A DNA stretch of 46,676 nucleotides, from assembly GCA_038210495.1 (NCBI GenBank), contig JBBQWR010000046.1, positions 1-46,676 on the forward strand, read 5' to 3'. Made by a program: the position numbers and the translations under genes. Below are positions 22,524-30,645 of this stretch, in pieces. Source of the DNA: JBBQWR01 sp038210495 (GTDB taxonomy: Bacteria; Planctomycetota; Planctomycetia; Pirellulales; DATAWG01). The notes beneath the pieces were generated by a model. It searched no databases, was not told the origin of the DNA, and was given only the letters and a program-made list of their open reading frames with translations. Each line of letters opens with the position of its first letter. The first letter of the stretch is position 1.

Positions 22524-25409
22524 ATGCGTCAACATTATACGGCATTCGGCGTCCAACAGATTTTGCGACGCGCGTTTTCCGCCGTGCTCGCTCTCGCGCT
22601 GACAGTCGTCTCCGTCTCGCTCAGCCGCGCGGCCGACCAAACGGAAAAAGTAGCCAGCGAGACCAGTTCCTCCGCTCTCGCCGCCGCCGAAGCGCTCTAC
22701 GACGGTGTCCGCCAAGAAACGCTCCCCAACGGGCTCCGCGTCTACCTGAAGCCGGTCCCCTCGTCGCCCGTCGTCACGACGATGATCGCCTATCGGGTGG
22801 GCTCGGCCGACGAAGATCTCGACAACACCGGCCTGTCGCACTACCTCGAGCATTTGATGTTCAAGGGCACCGACAAACTCATGCCGGGCGATATCGACCA
22901 TCGCACGCTGATCAACGGCGGCGCCAACAACGCCTATACGTCGAACGACTACACGATCTTCCACTTCGATCTGGCCGCCGACCGCTGGGAGATGGGCCTG
23001 GAGATCGAAGCCGATCGAATGCGGAACTTGAAGATCGACACGAAGCACGAGTTCGAGCAGGAGAAGGGCGCCGTCATCGCCGAACTGAGTCGAGACGAGG
23101 ACCAGCCTTGGGATTTGGAGCAGAAGGCCATCTTGCCGCTGCTATTCGGTCCCGAGGCGCCTTATGGGCATCCGGTGATCGGCCAGAAGAAACAGGTCGC
23201 CGAAGCCACGGCCGCGATCATCAAGTCGCACTACGACAAGTGGTATCACCCGAACAACGCCGTGCTCGTGATCTGCGGCGGCTTCGATCCGGACCAGGCG
23301 CTCAAGAAAATCACGGAGCTGTTTGGTTCGATCCCTTCGGAGAAATTGCCGCCGCGGAAGAAAAACGTAGCGATCGAGCGGACCAAACCCATGCATCACG
23401 AGTTCGTCTCAAAGTTCGAAGTCCCGCGAATGCTGCTCGGCTTTAGCACCGTCACCAGTTCCGACGACGATCTGCCGGCGCTCGAGGTGGCTCAAAGCGT
23501 TTTGAGCAGCGGCAAGCGGAGCCGGTTCTATCAAAAGTTGATCGAGGGAGAGCAGATCGCCGGACAAGCCGATGCGTTTCATTCCTGGGGACGTTATCCC
23601 GGCTGGTTCGGCGTGCAAGTCGAGGTCTTGCCGGGCAAGGATCGGGCTCGCGCCGAAAGACTGGTGCTTGACGAAATCAAGCGACTCGCCGACGAGCCGA
23701 TCCCGCAGGCTGAACTAGATCGAGTGCGGCAAGGCATCATCGCGGGCGCCATCTTCGATCGCGAAAGCGTGCATCAATTGGCCGACAATATCTCCCAGGG
23801 CGTGACCGACAACGACTTGGCTTGGCTCAAATCGCTGCTGCCGCGAATGGCGGCGGTAACGCCGGCCGATATTCAGCGCGTGGCGAAAAAATATCTCGAC
23901 CCCGAGCGGCGCGTCGTGGTTTGGTCGATACCCAAATCGGCCAAAGAGCGGGCGGCCGAAGAAGCCGCCGGCGATGCGAAATCGGCTCAGGCCGGGGCGC
24001 CGGACAATTCCAATGAACACGCAGCGGTTAAGCGTCCGGCGGATGATAAGAAGACGCCGGAAGCCAAGGTAGCGGAGAACGTAAAGGAAAGTGGCGCCGG
24101 GGACAGGGGGCTTACGCCCCCCGCTCGCCAAGAGTTTTCGCTGAAGCCGGCCAAGCGCGTTAAGCTGCCCAATGGCCTCGTGCTGGTGCTTTGGGAAAAC
24201 CATCGGTTGCCGATCTTCGTCGCCGCGGCGTCGGTCAAGCAAGTGTCGCTGCGCGAACCGATCGAGAAGGCCGGCGTGGCCGCCCTCATGGGTTCGCTGC
24301 TCGACGAAGGCACGGCTCATCGCACGGGCGAAGAAATCTCCGAAGCGATCGAGAAAGTCGGCGGATCGCTGGCGCTGAACTCGTCAGGCGGCACGGTCAA
24401 GGTCCTCAGCGAAGACAAATCGCTCGGACTCAGACTGCTGATGGACTGTCTGATCAACGCGAACTTCCCGAACGATGCGTTCAAGCGCGAGCAAGAGCAT
24501 CAACTGGCCAACATCGACGAGGCCCAGCGCCAGCCGCTCGAACGGGCCATGATCCGCTATCGGAAGGCGGTCTACGGGTCGCATCCGTTCGCCAAGCCGT
24601 CGCTCGGAACTCGGCCCATCGTCGAGAAGCTCAGCCCCGACGATTGCGCTGCGCTGCACAAGCAGTTATTCGTGCCCAACAACACGATCGTGGTGATCGC
24701 CGGTGACTTCAATTCGGATGAAATCGTCGCCCAACTGACCAAGCTCACCGAGCACTGGACGAAGAGCCCGCTGCCGGAGTTCAAATCGCCGACGATCGAA
24801 AAGCCCAAGACATTCACGACCGAGATCCTGAGCATGCCCGAGGCGGTGCAGTTGCAATTCCTGATGGGTCATGTCGGAATCCGCCGCGACAATCCCGACT
24901 ATTACAAGCTGCTGGTGATGGACTACGTGCTCGGCACGGGGCCCGGCTTCACGGATCGCTTGTCGAGCAAGCTCCGCGATCGGGCCGGATTGGCGTACAC
25001 GGTGACGGCCAACATCTGTTCCTCCGCCGCCGAGGAGCCCGGCATATTCACCTGCTATGTCGGCACCGAGGCCAAGAATTTTCCCCGAGTCAAACAGATG
25101 TTCCTCGAAGAGCTCAACCGCATCCGCAGCGAGTCGCCGACCGCCGCCGAGGTCGAGGACGTGAAGAAGTATTTGATCGGTCAACTGCCGTTCGAGTTCA
25201 CAACCGACGAGCAAATCGCCGGCCGGTTGCTCTCGGTCGAGCGCCATCATCTGGGCTTCGACTATTTGGCCGATTTCCGCCGCGAGATTTCGGCCGTGAC
25301 GCCGGACGACGTGCAACAAGTCGCGAAAAAATATCTCGATCCCGATCGCATGGTCCTCGTCGTCGCGGGCGCCGTCGACGAAAAGGGAGAGCCGATTCCC
25401 GAGAAGTAG
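22524..25409 (+). CDS. Fused M16 family zinc peptidase, secreted
   Basis: 961 residues. ATG 22524 gives a signal peptide (VLALALTVVSVSLSRAADQ). The protein is two M16 units. In the first, the zinc motif is HYLEH at 106-110 (HYLEHLMFKGT), with the third ligand in EKGAVIAELSRDED. In the second, where HxxEH should be, ALMGSLLDEGTAH has no His-Glu-His. The second C-terminal domain has KLRDRAGLAYTV (Arg/Tyr substrate pair); the first has none. So the active site and the substrate site are on different halves, as in the split pair at 10135-12739. The Ala/Lys linker at about 465-535 includes residues encoded by an intergenic-type repeat (24101-24130). Likely periplasmic or outer surface. Confidence 0.93.
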   Translation: MRQHYTAFGVQQILRRAFSAVLALALTVVSVSLSRAADQTEKVASETSSSALAAAEALYDGVRQETLPNGLRVYLKPVPSSPVVTTMIAYRVGSADEDLDNTGLSHYLEHLMFKGTDKLMPGDIDHRTLINGGANNAYTSNDYTIFHFDLAADRWEMGLEIEADRMRNLKIDTKHEFEQEKGAVIAELSRDEDQPWDLEQKAILPLLFGPEAPYGHPVIGQKKQVAEATAAIIKSHYDKWYHPNNAVLVICGGFDPDQALKKITELFGSIPSEKLPPRKKNVAIERTKPMHHEFVSKFEVPRMLLGFSTVTSSDDDLPALEVAQSVLSSGKRSRFYQKLIEGEQIAGQADAFHSWGRYPGWFGVQVEVLPGKDRARAERLVLDEIKRLADEPIPQAELDRVRQGIIAGAIFDRESVHQLADNISQGVTDNDLAWLKSLLPRMAAVTPADIQRVAKKYLDPERRVVVWSIPKSAKERAAEEAAGDAKSAQAGAPDNSNEHAAVKRPADDKKTPEAKVAENVKESGAGDRGLTPPARQEFSLKPAKRVKLPNGLVLVLWENHRLPIFVAAASVKQVSLREPIEKAGVAALMGSLLDEGTAHRTGEEISEAIEKVGGSLALNSSGGTVKVLSEDKSLGLRLLMDCLINANFPNDAFKREQEHQLANIDEAQRQPLERAMIRYRKAVYGSHPFAKPSLGTRPIVEKLSPDDCAALHKQLFVPNNTIVVIAGDFNSDEIVAQLTKLTEHWTKSPLPEFKSPTIEKPKTFTTEILSMPEAVQLQFLMGHVGIRRDNPDYYKLLVMDYVLGTGPGFTDRLSSKLRDRAGLAYTVTANICSSAAEEPGIFTCYVGTEAKNFPRVKQMFLEELNRIRSESPTAAEVEDVKKYLIGQLPFEFTTDEQIAGRLLSVERHHLGFDYLADFRREISAVTPDDVQQVAKKYLDPDRMVLVVAGAVDEKGEPIPEK
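24101..24130. repeat. Dispersed 30-bp repeat inside the M16 linker
   Basis: GGACAGGGGGCTTACGCCCC then CCGCTCGCCA, encoding about DRGLTPPAR in the fused M16 protein. It matches the intergenic copy at 14838-14867 at 25 of the first 28 positions. The reading frame passes through it without a stop. Confidence 0.7.
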
Positions 25410-25430
25410 GTCAGGCGCCCCGTGCCTGAC
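25410..25430. repeat. Hairpin GTCAGGC/GCCTGAC
   Basis: Perfect 7-bp arms with loop GCCCCGT, directly after the M16 stop codon. It shares the arm core with 6194-6212. A single GCGGCAGAATGCCGCCGCTA arm of the palindrome family A-D lies at 25495-25515, making the 143-bp gap all repeats. Confidence 0.6.
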
Positions 25431-25553
25431 ATGCGGCTGCAAAGAGGTTTTTCGATAAAAACCTTTTCGCGGACGTTTAAACGACGAAGACGGCGCGGCA
25501 GAATGCCGCCGCTATGGCGATCGAGCGAGCCACTAAACTCAGTTTCCTCATAC

Positions 25554-26045
25554 ATGTCCACGACCATCACACCTTCGTCCACCAAACCGCCGCCCAGCAA
25601 GCTGCCGTCGCCCGCCGATCGCCCGGGCGCCGCTGTCGTGATCTTCGACGGCCACTGCAAGATGTGTACGGCTCAGGTGAAAAAGCTGCCGTGGTGGGAC
25701 TGCCAATCGAAGCTCTCGTTCTTATCCTTACACGATCCCGAGGTCGCCCAGCGATACCCCGACCTGACGCACGATCGATTGATGCAAGAGATGTACATCG
25801 TCGATGCCACGGGCAACCGGTATCGCGGCGCCGGGGCGATTCGCTTTCTGTCGCGGCGGCTGCGACGGCTGTGGTGGCTCGCGCCCGTGCTGCATATCCC
25901 CTTCAGCTTGCCGCTCTGGCAGTGGCTCTATCGGCAGGTCGCCGATCGCCGCTACCGGTTCGGCCGGCTCGACGACTGCGACAGCGGGGCCTGCCAACTG
26001 CACAGCCCGGCCGCCCGCGCCGCCCGCAGCCGGGAGTCAACTTAG
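25554..26045 (+). CDS. DCC-family (DUF393) protein
   Basis: 163 residues from ATG 25554; the open frame extends to 25422 through repeat DNA. The family signature is FDGHCKMC with Asp32, Cys35 and Cys38, a thioredoxin-like C-x-x-C, after a VVIF strand. The next blocks MYIVDATGNRYRGAGAIRFL and YRQVADRRYRF match the DCC family. Members are annotated as thiol-disulfide oxidoreductases, but the biochemical role is unproven. A second Cys pair (DDCDSGAC) lies near the C-terminus. It follows the M16 gene, and the IS630 fragment begins about 60 bp after its stop. Confidence 0.88.
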   Translation: MSTTITPSSTKPPPSKLPSPADRPGAAVVIFDGHCKMCTAQVKKLPWWDCQSKLSFLSLHDPEVAQRYPDLTHDRLMQEMYIVDATGNRYRGAGAIRFLSRRLRRLWWLAPVLHIPFSLPLWQWLYRQVADRRYRFGRLDDCDSGACQLHSPAARAARSREST

Positions 26046-26107
26046 AACCGCTATACAGCGAGCGGCAGTCTATGAGGTGTTTTCTGATTCGCGAGAGAAG
26101 TTGGTAA

Positions 26108-26383
26108 AAGACTAACGCGGTGGTGCAGGCCCTGGCCGTGGACCTGGGAATCGTACTTTTGTACCTGCCGTCGTACCCACCGAACCTGGACCTGATCGAG
26201 CGTTTGGGGAAGTTCATCAATCGCCGCTCGCTCTACGGCCGCTACCATGCCAAGTTCGCCGACTTCCAAGCCGCCATTCAGGACACGATCGATCAACTGG
26301 CTACAAGTCACGCACCCAAGCTGACATCGCTCATGACGCTCAACTTTCAAGAGTTCAAAAACGTCTCGCTCATTGCCGCGTAG
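26108..26383 (+). pseudogene. IS630-family transposase C-terminal fragment
   Basis: The frame opens after a stop at 26105-26107 and reads AVVQALAVDLGIVLLYLPSY followed by PPNLDLIERLGKFINRRSLY, then FQEFKNVSLIAA. YLPSYPPNLDLIER is the conserved motif around the last catalytic acidic residue (the Glu of LIER) of IS630/Tc1-mariner-type transposases. The first about 250 residues, including the two Asp of the DDE triad, are missing, and no inverted repeats are obvious. It is a dead relic. Confidence 0.85.
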
Positions 26384-26470
26384 GGTATAAAATACTATCG
26401 GCGGCAGCCGGGCCTAAATGTGCGGTCCCGGCGGACAGAAATGCGGCGACCCCCGATAGAAATCCGAGCG

Positions 26471-26893
26471 ATGCCAGCAATTTTCGATAAATTCGGAATT
26501 CAGTTTCAATATCCCGAAGGCTGGACCCTTAACGTCGAAGACGAAACCGAGGCCCAGGACATCACTGTATATAACAATGACGGCGCGTTTTGGTCGCTGA
26601 CGATCAACGACGACGCTGATCCGGCCGAGCTAGCACGGGTTGCCGTCCAAACGCTCGACGATCAATACGACGAACTGGACAGCGATCCGGTGAGCGACTC
26701 GATCGCGGGCCAGGAGATGGAGGGCTATGATGTCAATTTTTATTGTCTGGACTTGACGAACACGGCCCAGATTCGCGCGTTTCGTCACGGGCGCCGTGCA
26801 ATGCTCGTGTTGTGGCAGGCCGAGGACCGCGACGTTGGCAAGATAGCGCCCATCTTCAGGGCGATCATGACAAGCTTGGTGAGGAGTTTGTAG
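26471..26893 (+). CDS. Hypothetical protein, possible DcrB/PsbP-like fold
   Basis: 140 residues. ATG 26471 is chosen because translation then opens MPAIFDKFGIQFQYPEGWTL; the frame runs upstream to 26420 but is Arg-rich there. The opening F-x-x-x-Y-P-x-G-W pattern and alternating strands resemble the small beta domains of the DcrB/PsbP/DUF1795 type, which bind proteins or lipids; this is only a resemblance. No signal peptide, membrane segment or catalytic motif. Very acidic (many Asp/Glu). It converges with the VIT/VWA gene; the gap is a palindromic repeat. Confidence 0.75.
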   Translation: MPAIFDKFGIQFQYPEGWTLNVEDETEAQDITVYNNDGAFWSLTINDDADPAELARVAVQTLDDQYDELDSDPVSDSIAGQEMEGYDVNFYCLDLTNTAQIRAFRHGRRAMLVLWQAEDRDVGKIAPIFRAIMTSLVRSL

Positions 26894-26946
26894 CCGCGCT
26901 CGTTCGCGACGCGCGTTTACTCGCGCGTTTCAAGCAACGCGACTCA
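26891..26946. repeat. Palindrome of the AGCCGCG family, copy 1
   Basis: Inner perfect stem ACGCGCG / CGCGCGT (26909-26928, loop TTTACT) nested in outer arms GTAGCCGCGCTCGT and CAAGCAACGCGACT. The left part (TAGCCGCG-TCG-TCGCGACGCG) recurs at 39061-39127 between gltB and gltD. It lies between two converging genes and could act as a two-way terminator. Confidence 0.65.
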
Positions 26947-26960
26947 TAGGTCAAGATGGA

Positions 26961-29432
26961 TCAGAACGTATACGCCTTGCCATCGATCGCCACAATCACC
27001 GGCTCGTCGAACGTCATGTACTTTGCCACTTCGCTGCTCTTCTTGGCGGCCAGATCAAAGTAATCTTTGCTATACCGCTCGATCTTGATCGGCTGTTTTT
27101 CCTGGGCTTCGGTAACCGCCGAATCGACCCATTTATCGCCGCGGCGGTAAAACGTTTTGCTGCCGATGACGCGGACATTGGTCACGGCCTTGGCAGCCTC
27201 GCTCGGTTCCAAATTCACCGATTTACCATTCGCGGCGACCTGTCCGCCAAAACGACTGCTGGCGCTACCAAGCGTGAGCTTGGCCCTCACCGAAGACGAC
27301 GGAAGCGAACCCGGTCCGGCAAGGCCACCCGACCCGGCGTCCGACTTCTCGAAGCCGAATCGGGCGACAGGCGCCGCTGCGGGCTTGTTTCCAGCCGCCT
27401 CGTCTTTCGCCTCGGCATCGGCAGCATAAATTCTGTCGGACGCCAGCGCCTGATTGGCTTTTCTCAGGCCGCCTTTGAACGCTCGCTGCTCGACGCCGAT
27501 TTCGCCATCGGTCTCGGCAAGCGACTCAAGCCGGCGGCCCGCCTCGCGATAGTTGTACGTCACATCGTGCGTGCTGGAATTCTCATCGGCCATGAACGAC
27601 GTATACGGCGTCAGGATACCGTGCTTGGTCGCCAGCGTCACAAGCTCCTTGACGAGCTCTTCATTCTTTCCCTTCAGGTCGAGCTGATCAAGGATTTCGC
27701 CGACGCGGCGCACGGCCCAGAGCTTCTCGATGAACGACTTGCCTTGGTCGTCGCTCTTGTCCACGAGCTTGGCCGGGAAGTCGAACTTCATGTCTTTCTT
27801 ATCTTTGTCGCCGACGTGTCCCGAGATGACGACCTTGGCGTCGCCCGGCTTTTTGTAACGGCCGACGATCACCAGTTGCTCGCCCGCGAACAGATCGCGA
27901 GATTCCTTGGGATACACGCGACTAACGGCCGAGCCATCTTCGGACTTGAGTCCCTCGACATCCCATTTGATCGTCAGATCGCTCAATACGGGGGCGCTGA
28001 TGCGCTTGTAGAGCGCGCTTACTCGCGATTCGATATTTTCGTTCGGGCGAACGTACTCGCTCTGGCCGTAGTTCTCCCCCGCCAGCTTATCGAGCAGCCG
28101 GCTGTTGAGATCATAGCCGACGCCGAACGTGAAAATGCGGGCTCGCAGCTTGTTGTACTCTTTCGAGTTGGCGATGATTTTGGACTCGTTTTGCTCGCCG
28201 ACCGTGGGCAGACCGTCGGTGAGGAACAAGACGATATTCGGTCGGCTGTTGTCCTTGAGCGGCTTCATCGCGGCGGCCAGCGCGCCGTCGATGTTCGTGC
28301 TGCCGCCGGCATAGATGCCTTCGATGAAGCCGAGCGCGGCCTTTCGCGTTTCGTCGTTGTACTTTTGCAACTCGGGCTTCCAGCTTTCGACTTCGCTGTC
28401 GAACGCGATCACGTTGAACAGATCGCCCTCGTGCAGATTGTTGAGCACGAATTTGGCGGCGCCCTTGGCCTGCTCCATCTTTTCGCCGCTCATGCTGCCC
28501 GAGCGATCGACGACGAACACGACCGTTTTCTTCGGCCGGTCCGATTCATCGGACTTGATCTCGGGACTGGCGAGCAGCAGGAAAAACCCATCCTCGTCGT
28601 CGTGTTTGTAGCTCAGCACCGTCGCGCCGACTTGGCCCTTGCCGACATCGTACAACAGCCGAAAATCGCTGGTCGGCACGGTGTTGCTCGCCGAGTAACT
28701 GATCATCGCGTGCTTGTCGTCAGGCCGTTTGATCTCGATCGAATGACTCGGGCTGTTGACATTCTTGATATCGACTTGGCTATCGATCGCGATATTGAAT
28801 TTGACCGACTCGACCGGGTGCGACGTGTATTTGGCCGTGCTCAGCGGGAAGAGAAAATCGGTGGCCCCGTCGCTCTTGCGGCACAATTGCGAATAGCGGA
28901 GCGTCACTTTCCGCTCGGCGCCGGCGGGAACTGGAAACACGCTCGTCTTGAACAGGCCATTGCCCATCCATTCCAAAAGGGCCGGGTCGCGATTCTTGCG
29001 AACGATCTCTTCGTACATGTGCCGGGCTTCGGTGGCCGGCAGCAGTTTGGCCGCGTGCTCCTTGCCGTCAATGAGCAGAGTGAGTTGATCGACGGCGCCG
29101 TCGTAGGGGAGCGGAAAGACGAAGCAGACTTCCATCGGCCGACTGCCCGTATTGACGAACGATTGGGAGACTTGCACCTTGGCGATCTGCTCGCTGATCT
29201 TGGCGTTTACCTCGAGCTCCTTGATTTTGTAGGTACTCTCGGGAATCGGCATCGGGATCGGATGCGGATGGTACGGCGGATAGATAATGATCGGCCGCGG
29301 GAGGATGACCTGCTCCGAGGGATTGATGTTGATCAGCACGCCTTGGCCCAGCGCGGCGCGGGGGGCGAAGATCGACAGCAGAAGCAAGAGGGCGGAGACA
29401 ACGATTACACCGCGGGCGGGAATGCGGGACAT
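26961..29432 (-). CDS. Secreted VIT and von Willebrand factor A domain protein
   Basis: 823 residues from ATG 29432 (signal peptide VVSALLLLLSIFAPRAALGQ). A VIT domain occupies about residues 65-195: KIKELEVNAKISEQIAKVQV, FVFPLPYDGAVDQ and AARHMYEEI-like (here TEARHMYEEIVRKNRDPALLE split over strands). The VWA domain starts at about 302 with VVFVVDRSGSMSGEK, so the metal (MIDAS) residues Asp309, Ser311 and Ser313 are intact; the Thr site is in GGSTNIDGAL and the last Asp in FLTDGLPTVGE. This resembles inter-alpha-trypsin inhibitor heavy chains, with a roughly 300-residue Lys/Ala-rich C-terminal tail. It is likely an extracellular protein-binding adhesin-like factor; partner unknown. Confidence 0.93.
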   Translation of the reverse strand: MSRIPARGVIVVSALLLLLSIFAPRAALGQGVLININPSEQVILPRPIIIYPPYHPHPIPMPIPESTYKIKELEVNAKISEQIAKVQVSQSFVNTGSRPMEVCFVFPLPYDGAVDQLTLLIDGKEHAAKLLPATEARHMYEEIVRKNRDPALLEWMGNGLFKTSVFPVPAGAERKVTLRYSQLCRKSDGATDFLFPLSTAKYTSHPVESVKFNIAIDSQVDIKNVNSPSHSIEIKRPDDKHAMISYSASNTVPTSDFRLLYDVGKGQVGATVLSYKHDDEDGFFLLLASPEIKSDESDRPKKTVVFVVDRSGSMSGEKMEQAKGAAKFVLNNLHEGDLFNVIAFDSEVESWKPELQKYNDETRKAALGFIEGIYAGGSTNIDGALAAAMKPLKDNSRPNIVLFLTDGLPTVGEQNESKIIANSKEYNKLRARIFTFGVGYDLNSRLLDKLAGENYGQSEYVRPNENIESRVSALYKRISAPVLSDLTIKWDVEGLKSEDGSAVSRVYPKESRDLFAGEQLVIVGRYKKPGDAKVVISGHVGDKDKKDMKFDFPAKLVDKSDDQGKSFIEKLWAVRRVGEILDQLDLKGKNEELVKELVTLATKHGILTPYTSFMADENSSTHDVTYNYREAGRRLESLAETDGEIGVEQRAFKGGLRKANQALASDRIYAADAEAKDEAAGNKPAAAPVARFGFEKSDAGSGGLAGPGSLPSSSVRAKLTLGSASSRFGGQVAANGKSVNLEPSEAAKAVTNVRVIGSKTFYRRGDKWVDSAVTEAQEKQPIKIERYSKDYFDLAAKKSSEVAKYMTFDEPVIVAIDGKAYTF

Positions 29433-29684
29433 GAGATAAGCCTCCCTGAAATTGGACGGGCGCTGCGAGGTCGCCGATTTTTGCCGTCCGCGCAAGGCGC
29501 GGAATGCGGTTGAGACGCACCTAGCATTTTAGACGAATGCCGGTCGCAAAAGTTCCGCGAAATTCTGGACGACCCGTTCGATTCGCACTCGCGAACGGGC
29601 AGGTAGCCCGCGCCGGCGTCAGTCGGGAGTTTGGCGACTGCCATTGAGCGACCCGTTAAGATAAGTCGGCGGCCCAAAAAAACA

Positions 29685-29703
29685 GGCAGCCATAGAGGCT
29701 GCC
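29685..29703 (-). terminator. Rho-independent terminator (minus strand)
   Basis: Read on the minus strand, GGCAGCC and GGCTGCC form a 7-bp stem with a 5-nt loop, followed by TGTTTTTTT. It is 138 bp downstream of the Tyr-rich repeat gene on the same strand and is its likely terminator. The 29433-29841 stretch holds this terminator, the inverted repeat at 29747-29788 and no ORF I can support. Confidence 0.75.
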
Positions 29704-29746
29704 CAACCGGCTTAACGAGGCCGGGGAGTCGTGGGAACACTTATCG

Positions 29747-29788
29747 ACACTAATCTACGTTAATGAGAGCATTAGCGTGGATTAGTGT
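29747..29788. repeat. Inverted repeat ACACTAATC family, copy 1
   Basis: 19-bp arms with two mismatches around an AGAG loop (ACACTAATCTACGTTAATG against CATTAGCGTGGATTAGTGT). The same element is at 40717-40777, there with a longer loop and overlapping the end of mutY. A transcript would fold strongly. Confidence 0.75.
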
Positions 29789-29841
29789 TAATTAGCGTGC
29801 ACCCAAAATTGTGAACGGCAATCGTCGCTTAAGGCAAAACC

Positions 29842-30366
29842 TTATCGGAACAAATTGCGAATCGGTTCGCCCGGCACATAAACTCTCGGGCGGACGTAAA
29901 CGGGCGCTGCGGGAGCGTAGTACGCGGTGGTGACCGGCGCCGGAGCGTAATAGGCGGTCGTCGCCGCAGGGGCAAAGTAGGTCCGGCGAGGCACGACATA
30001 GGCGGCTGGCGGAGCGTAGTAGGCCGTGGTCGGCGCGTAGTAGGCAGTTGTCGGAGGAGCATAGTACGCGGTCGTCGGGGCGTAATACGCCGTGGTCGGC
30101 GCATAATACGCGGTCGTGGGAGCGTAGTAGGTCGTCACGGGGGCCGGGGCGTAATACGTGGTGACCGGCGCCGGAGCGTAATTCGCCTGCACAACCTCCG
30201 GAGCATAGTAAGAGGTCTGCACGGCCGGATACTCGGTGACCACCGGCGCGGCCGCAGCGGTCGCTCCGCAGCACTGAGCCACCGCAGGCGCGGCGCTCAA
30301 CGCCGACAGCCCCAAAACTCCCGCCACCAAAACACTCCACAAACGAACACTTAAGAACCGTTTCAT
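29842..30366 (-). CDS. Secreted YYAP-repeat protein
   Basis: 174 residues. MKRFLSVRLWSVLVAGVLGL then SALSAAPAVAQ is a signal peptide. The mature part begins CCGATAAAAPVV and is built of roughly a dozen copies of a [A/P]-x-T-x-YYAP unit (TTAYYAP, VTTYYAP), ending VYVRPRVYVPGEPIRNLFR. Tyr/Pro/Thr-rich surface proteins of this kind occur in planctomycetes, but their role is unknown; they may be structural parts of the cell wall or extracellular matrix. The Cys pair at the mature N-terminus could be lipid- or disulfide-linked. The gap before katE (30367-30645) has no clear signal. Confidence 0.9.
   Translation of the reverse strand: MKRFLSVRLWSVLVAGVLGLSALSAAPAVAQCCGATAAAAPVVTEYPAVQTSYYAPEVVQANYAPAPVTTYYAPAPVTTYYAPTTAYYAPTTAYYAPTTAYYAPPTTAYYAPTTAYYAPPAAYVVPRRTYFAPAATTAYYAPAPVTTAYYAPAAPVYVRPRVYVPGEPIRNLFR
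29900..30190. repeat. Coding tandem repeats in the YYAP gene
   Basis: Degenerate units of about 21-24 bp with the core GGCGCGTAGTAGGC/GGAGCGTAGTA on the plus strand, encoding the TTAYYAP units. Codon differences between units show they are diverged copies, not recent identical expansion. Confidence 0.85.
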
Positions 30367-30645
30367 CGAAGCACCTTTGCGTGTATTAAGGTCAAAACTT
30401 TTGCCAGCAAAATGGCTGAGTCAATTATGACACTGTCCATAACGCCGGGCAAGCAAGTGAAAACGGCGTGCCGCTGTTTATTCGCTGCAATCGCTACAGG
30501 TTCTCTCGATTGGGAGGATTGGGGGCCTCGAAGCGTGAAAAATTTACAAGATTTTGTAGAGATTGCACTGCGATCGGTCACCGGGAGCCATCGACCCAGA
30601 GATTCCCGCGCCGCTTTCGCGAGCACGGAAATTCGTCTCTCTCGA

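Noticed and set aside
27567..29513. Long plus-strand open frame opposite the VIT/VWA gene
   Set aside because: It is a shadow with Arg/Asp/Leu-rich composition; the minus strand has VIT, MIDAS and a signal peptide.
29900..30190. Repetitive DNA that looks like a CRISPR array
   Set aside because: The repeats are in frame, encode Tyr-Tyr-Ala-Pro units in one intact ORF with a signal peptide, and have no unique spacers or cas genes nearby.
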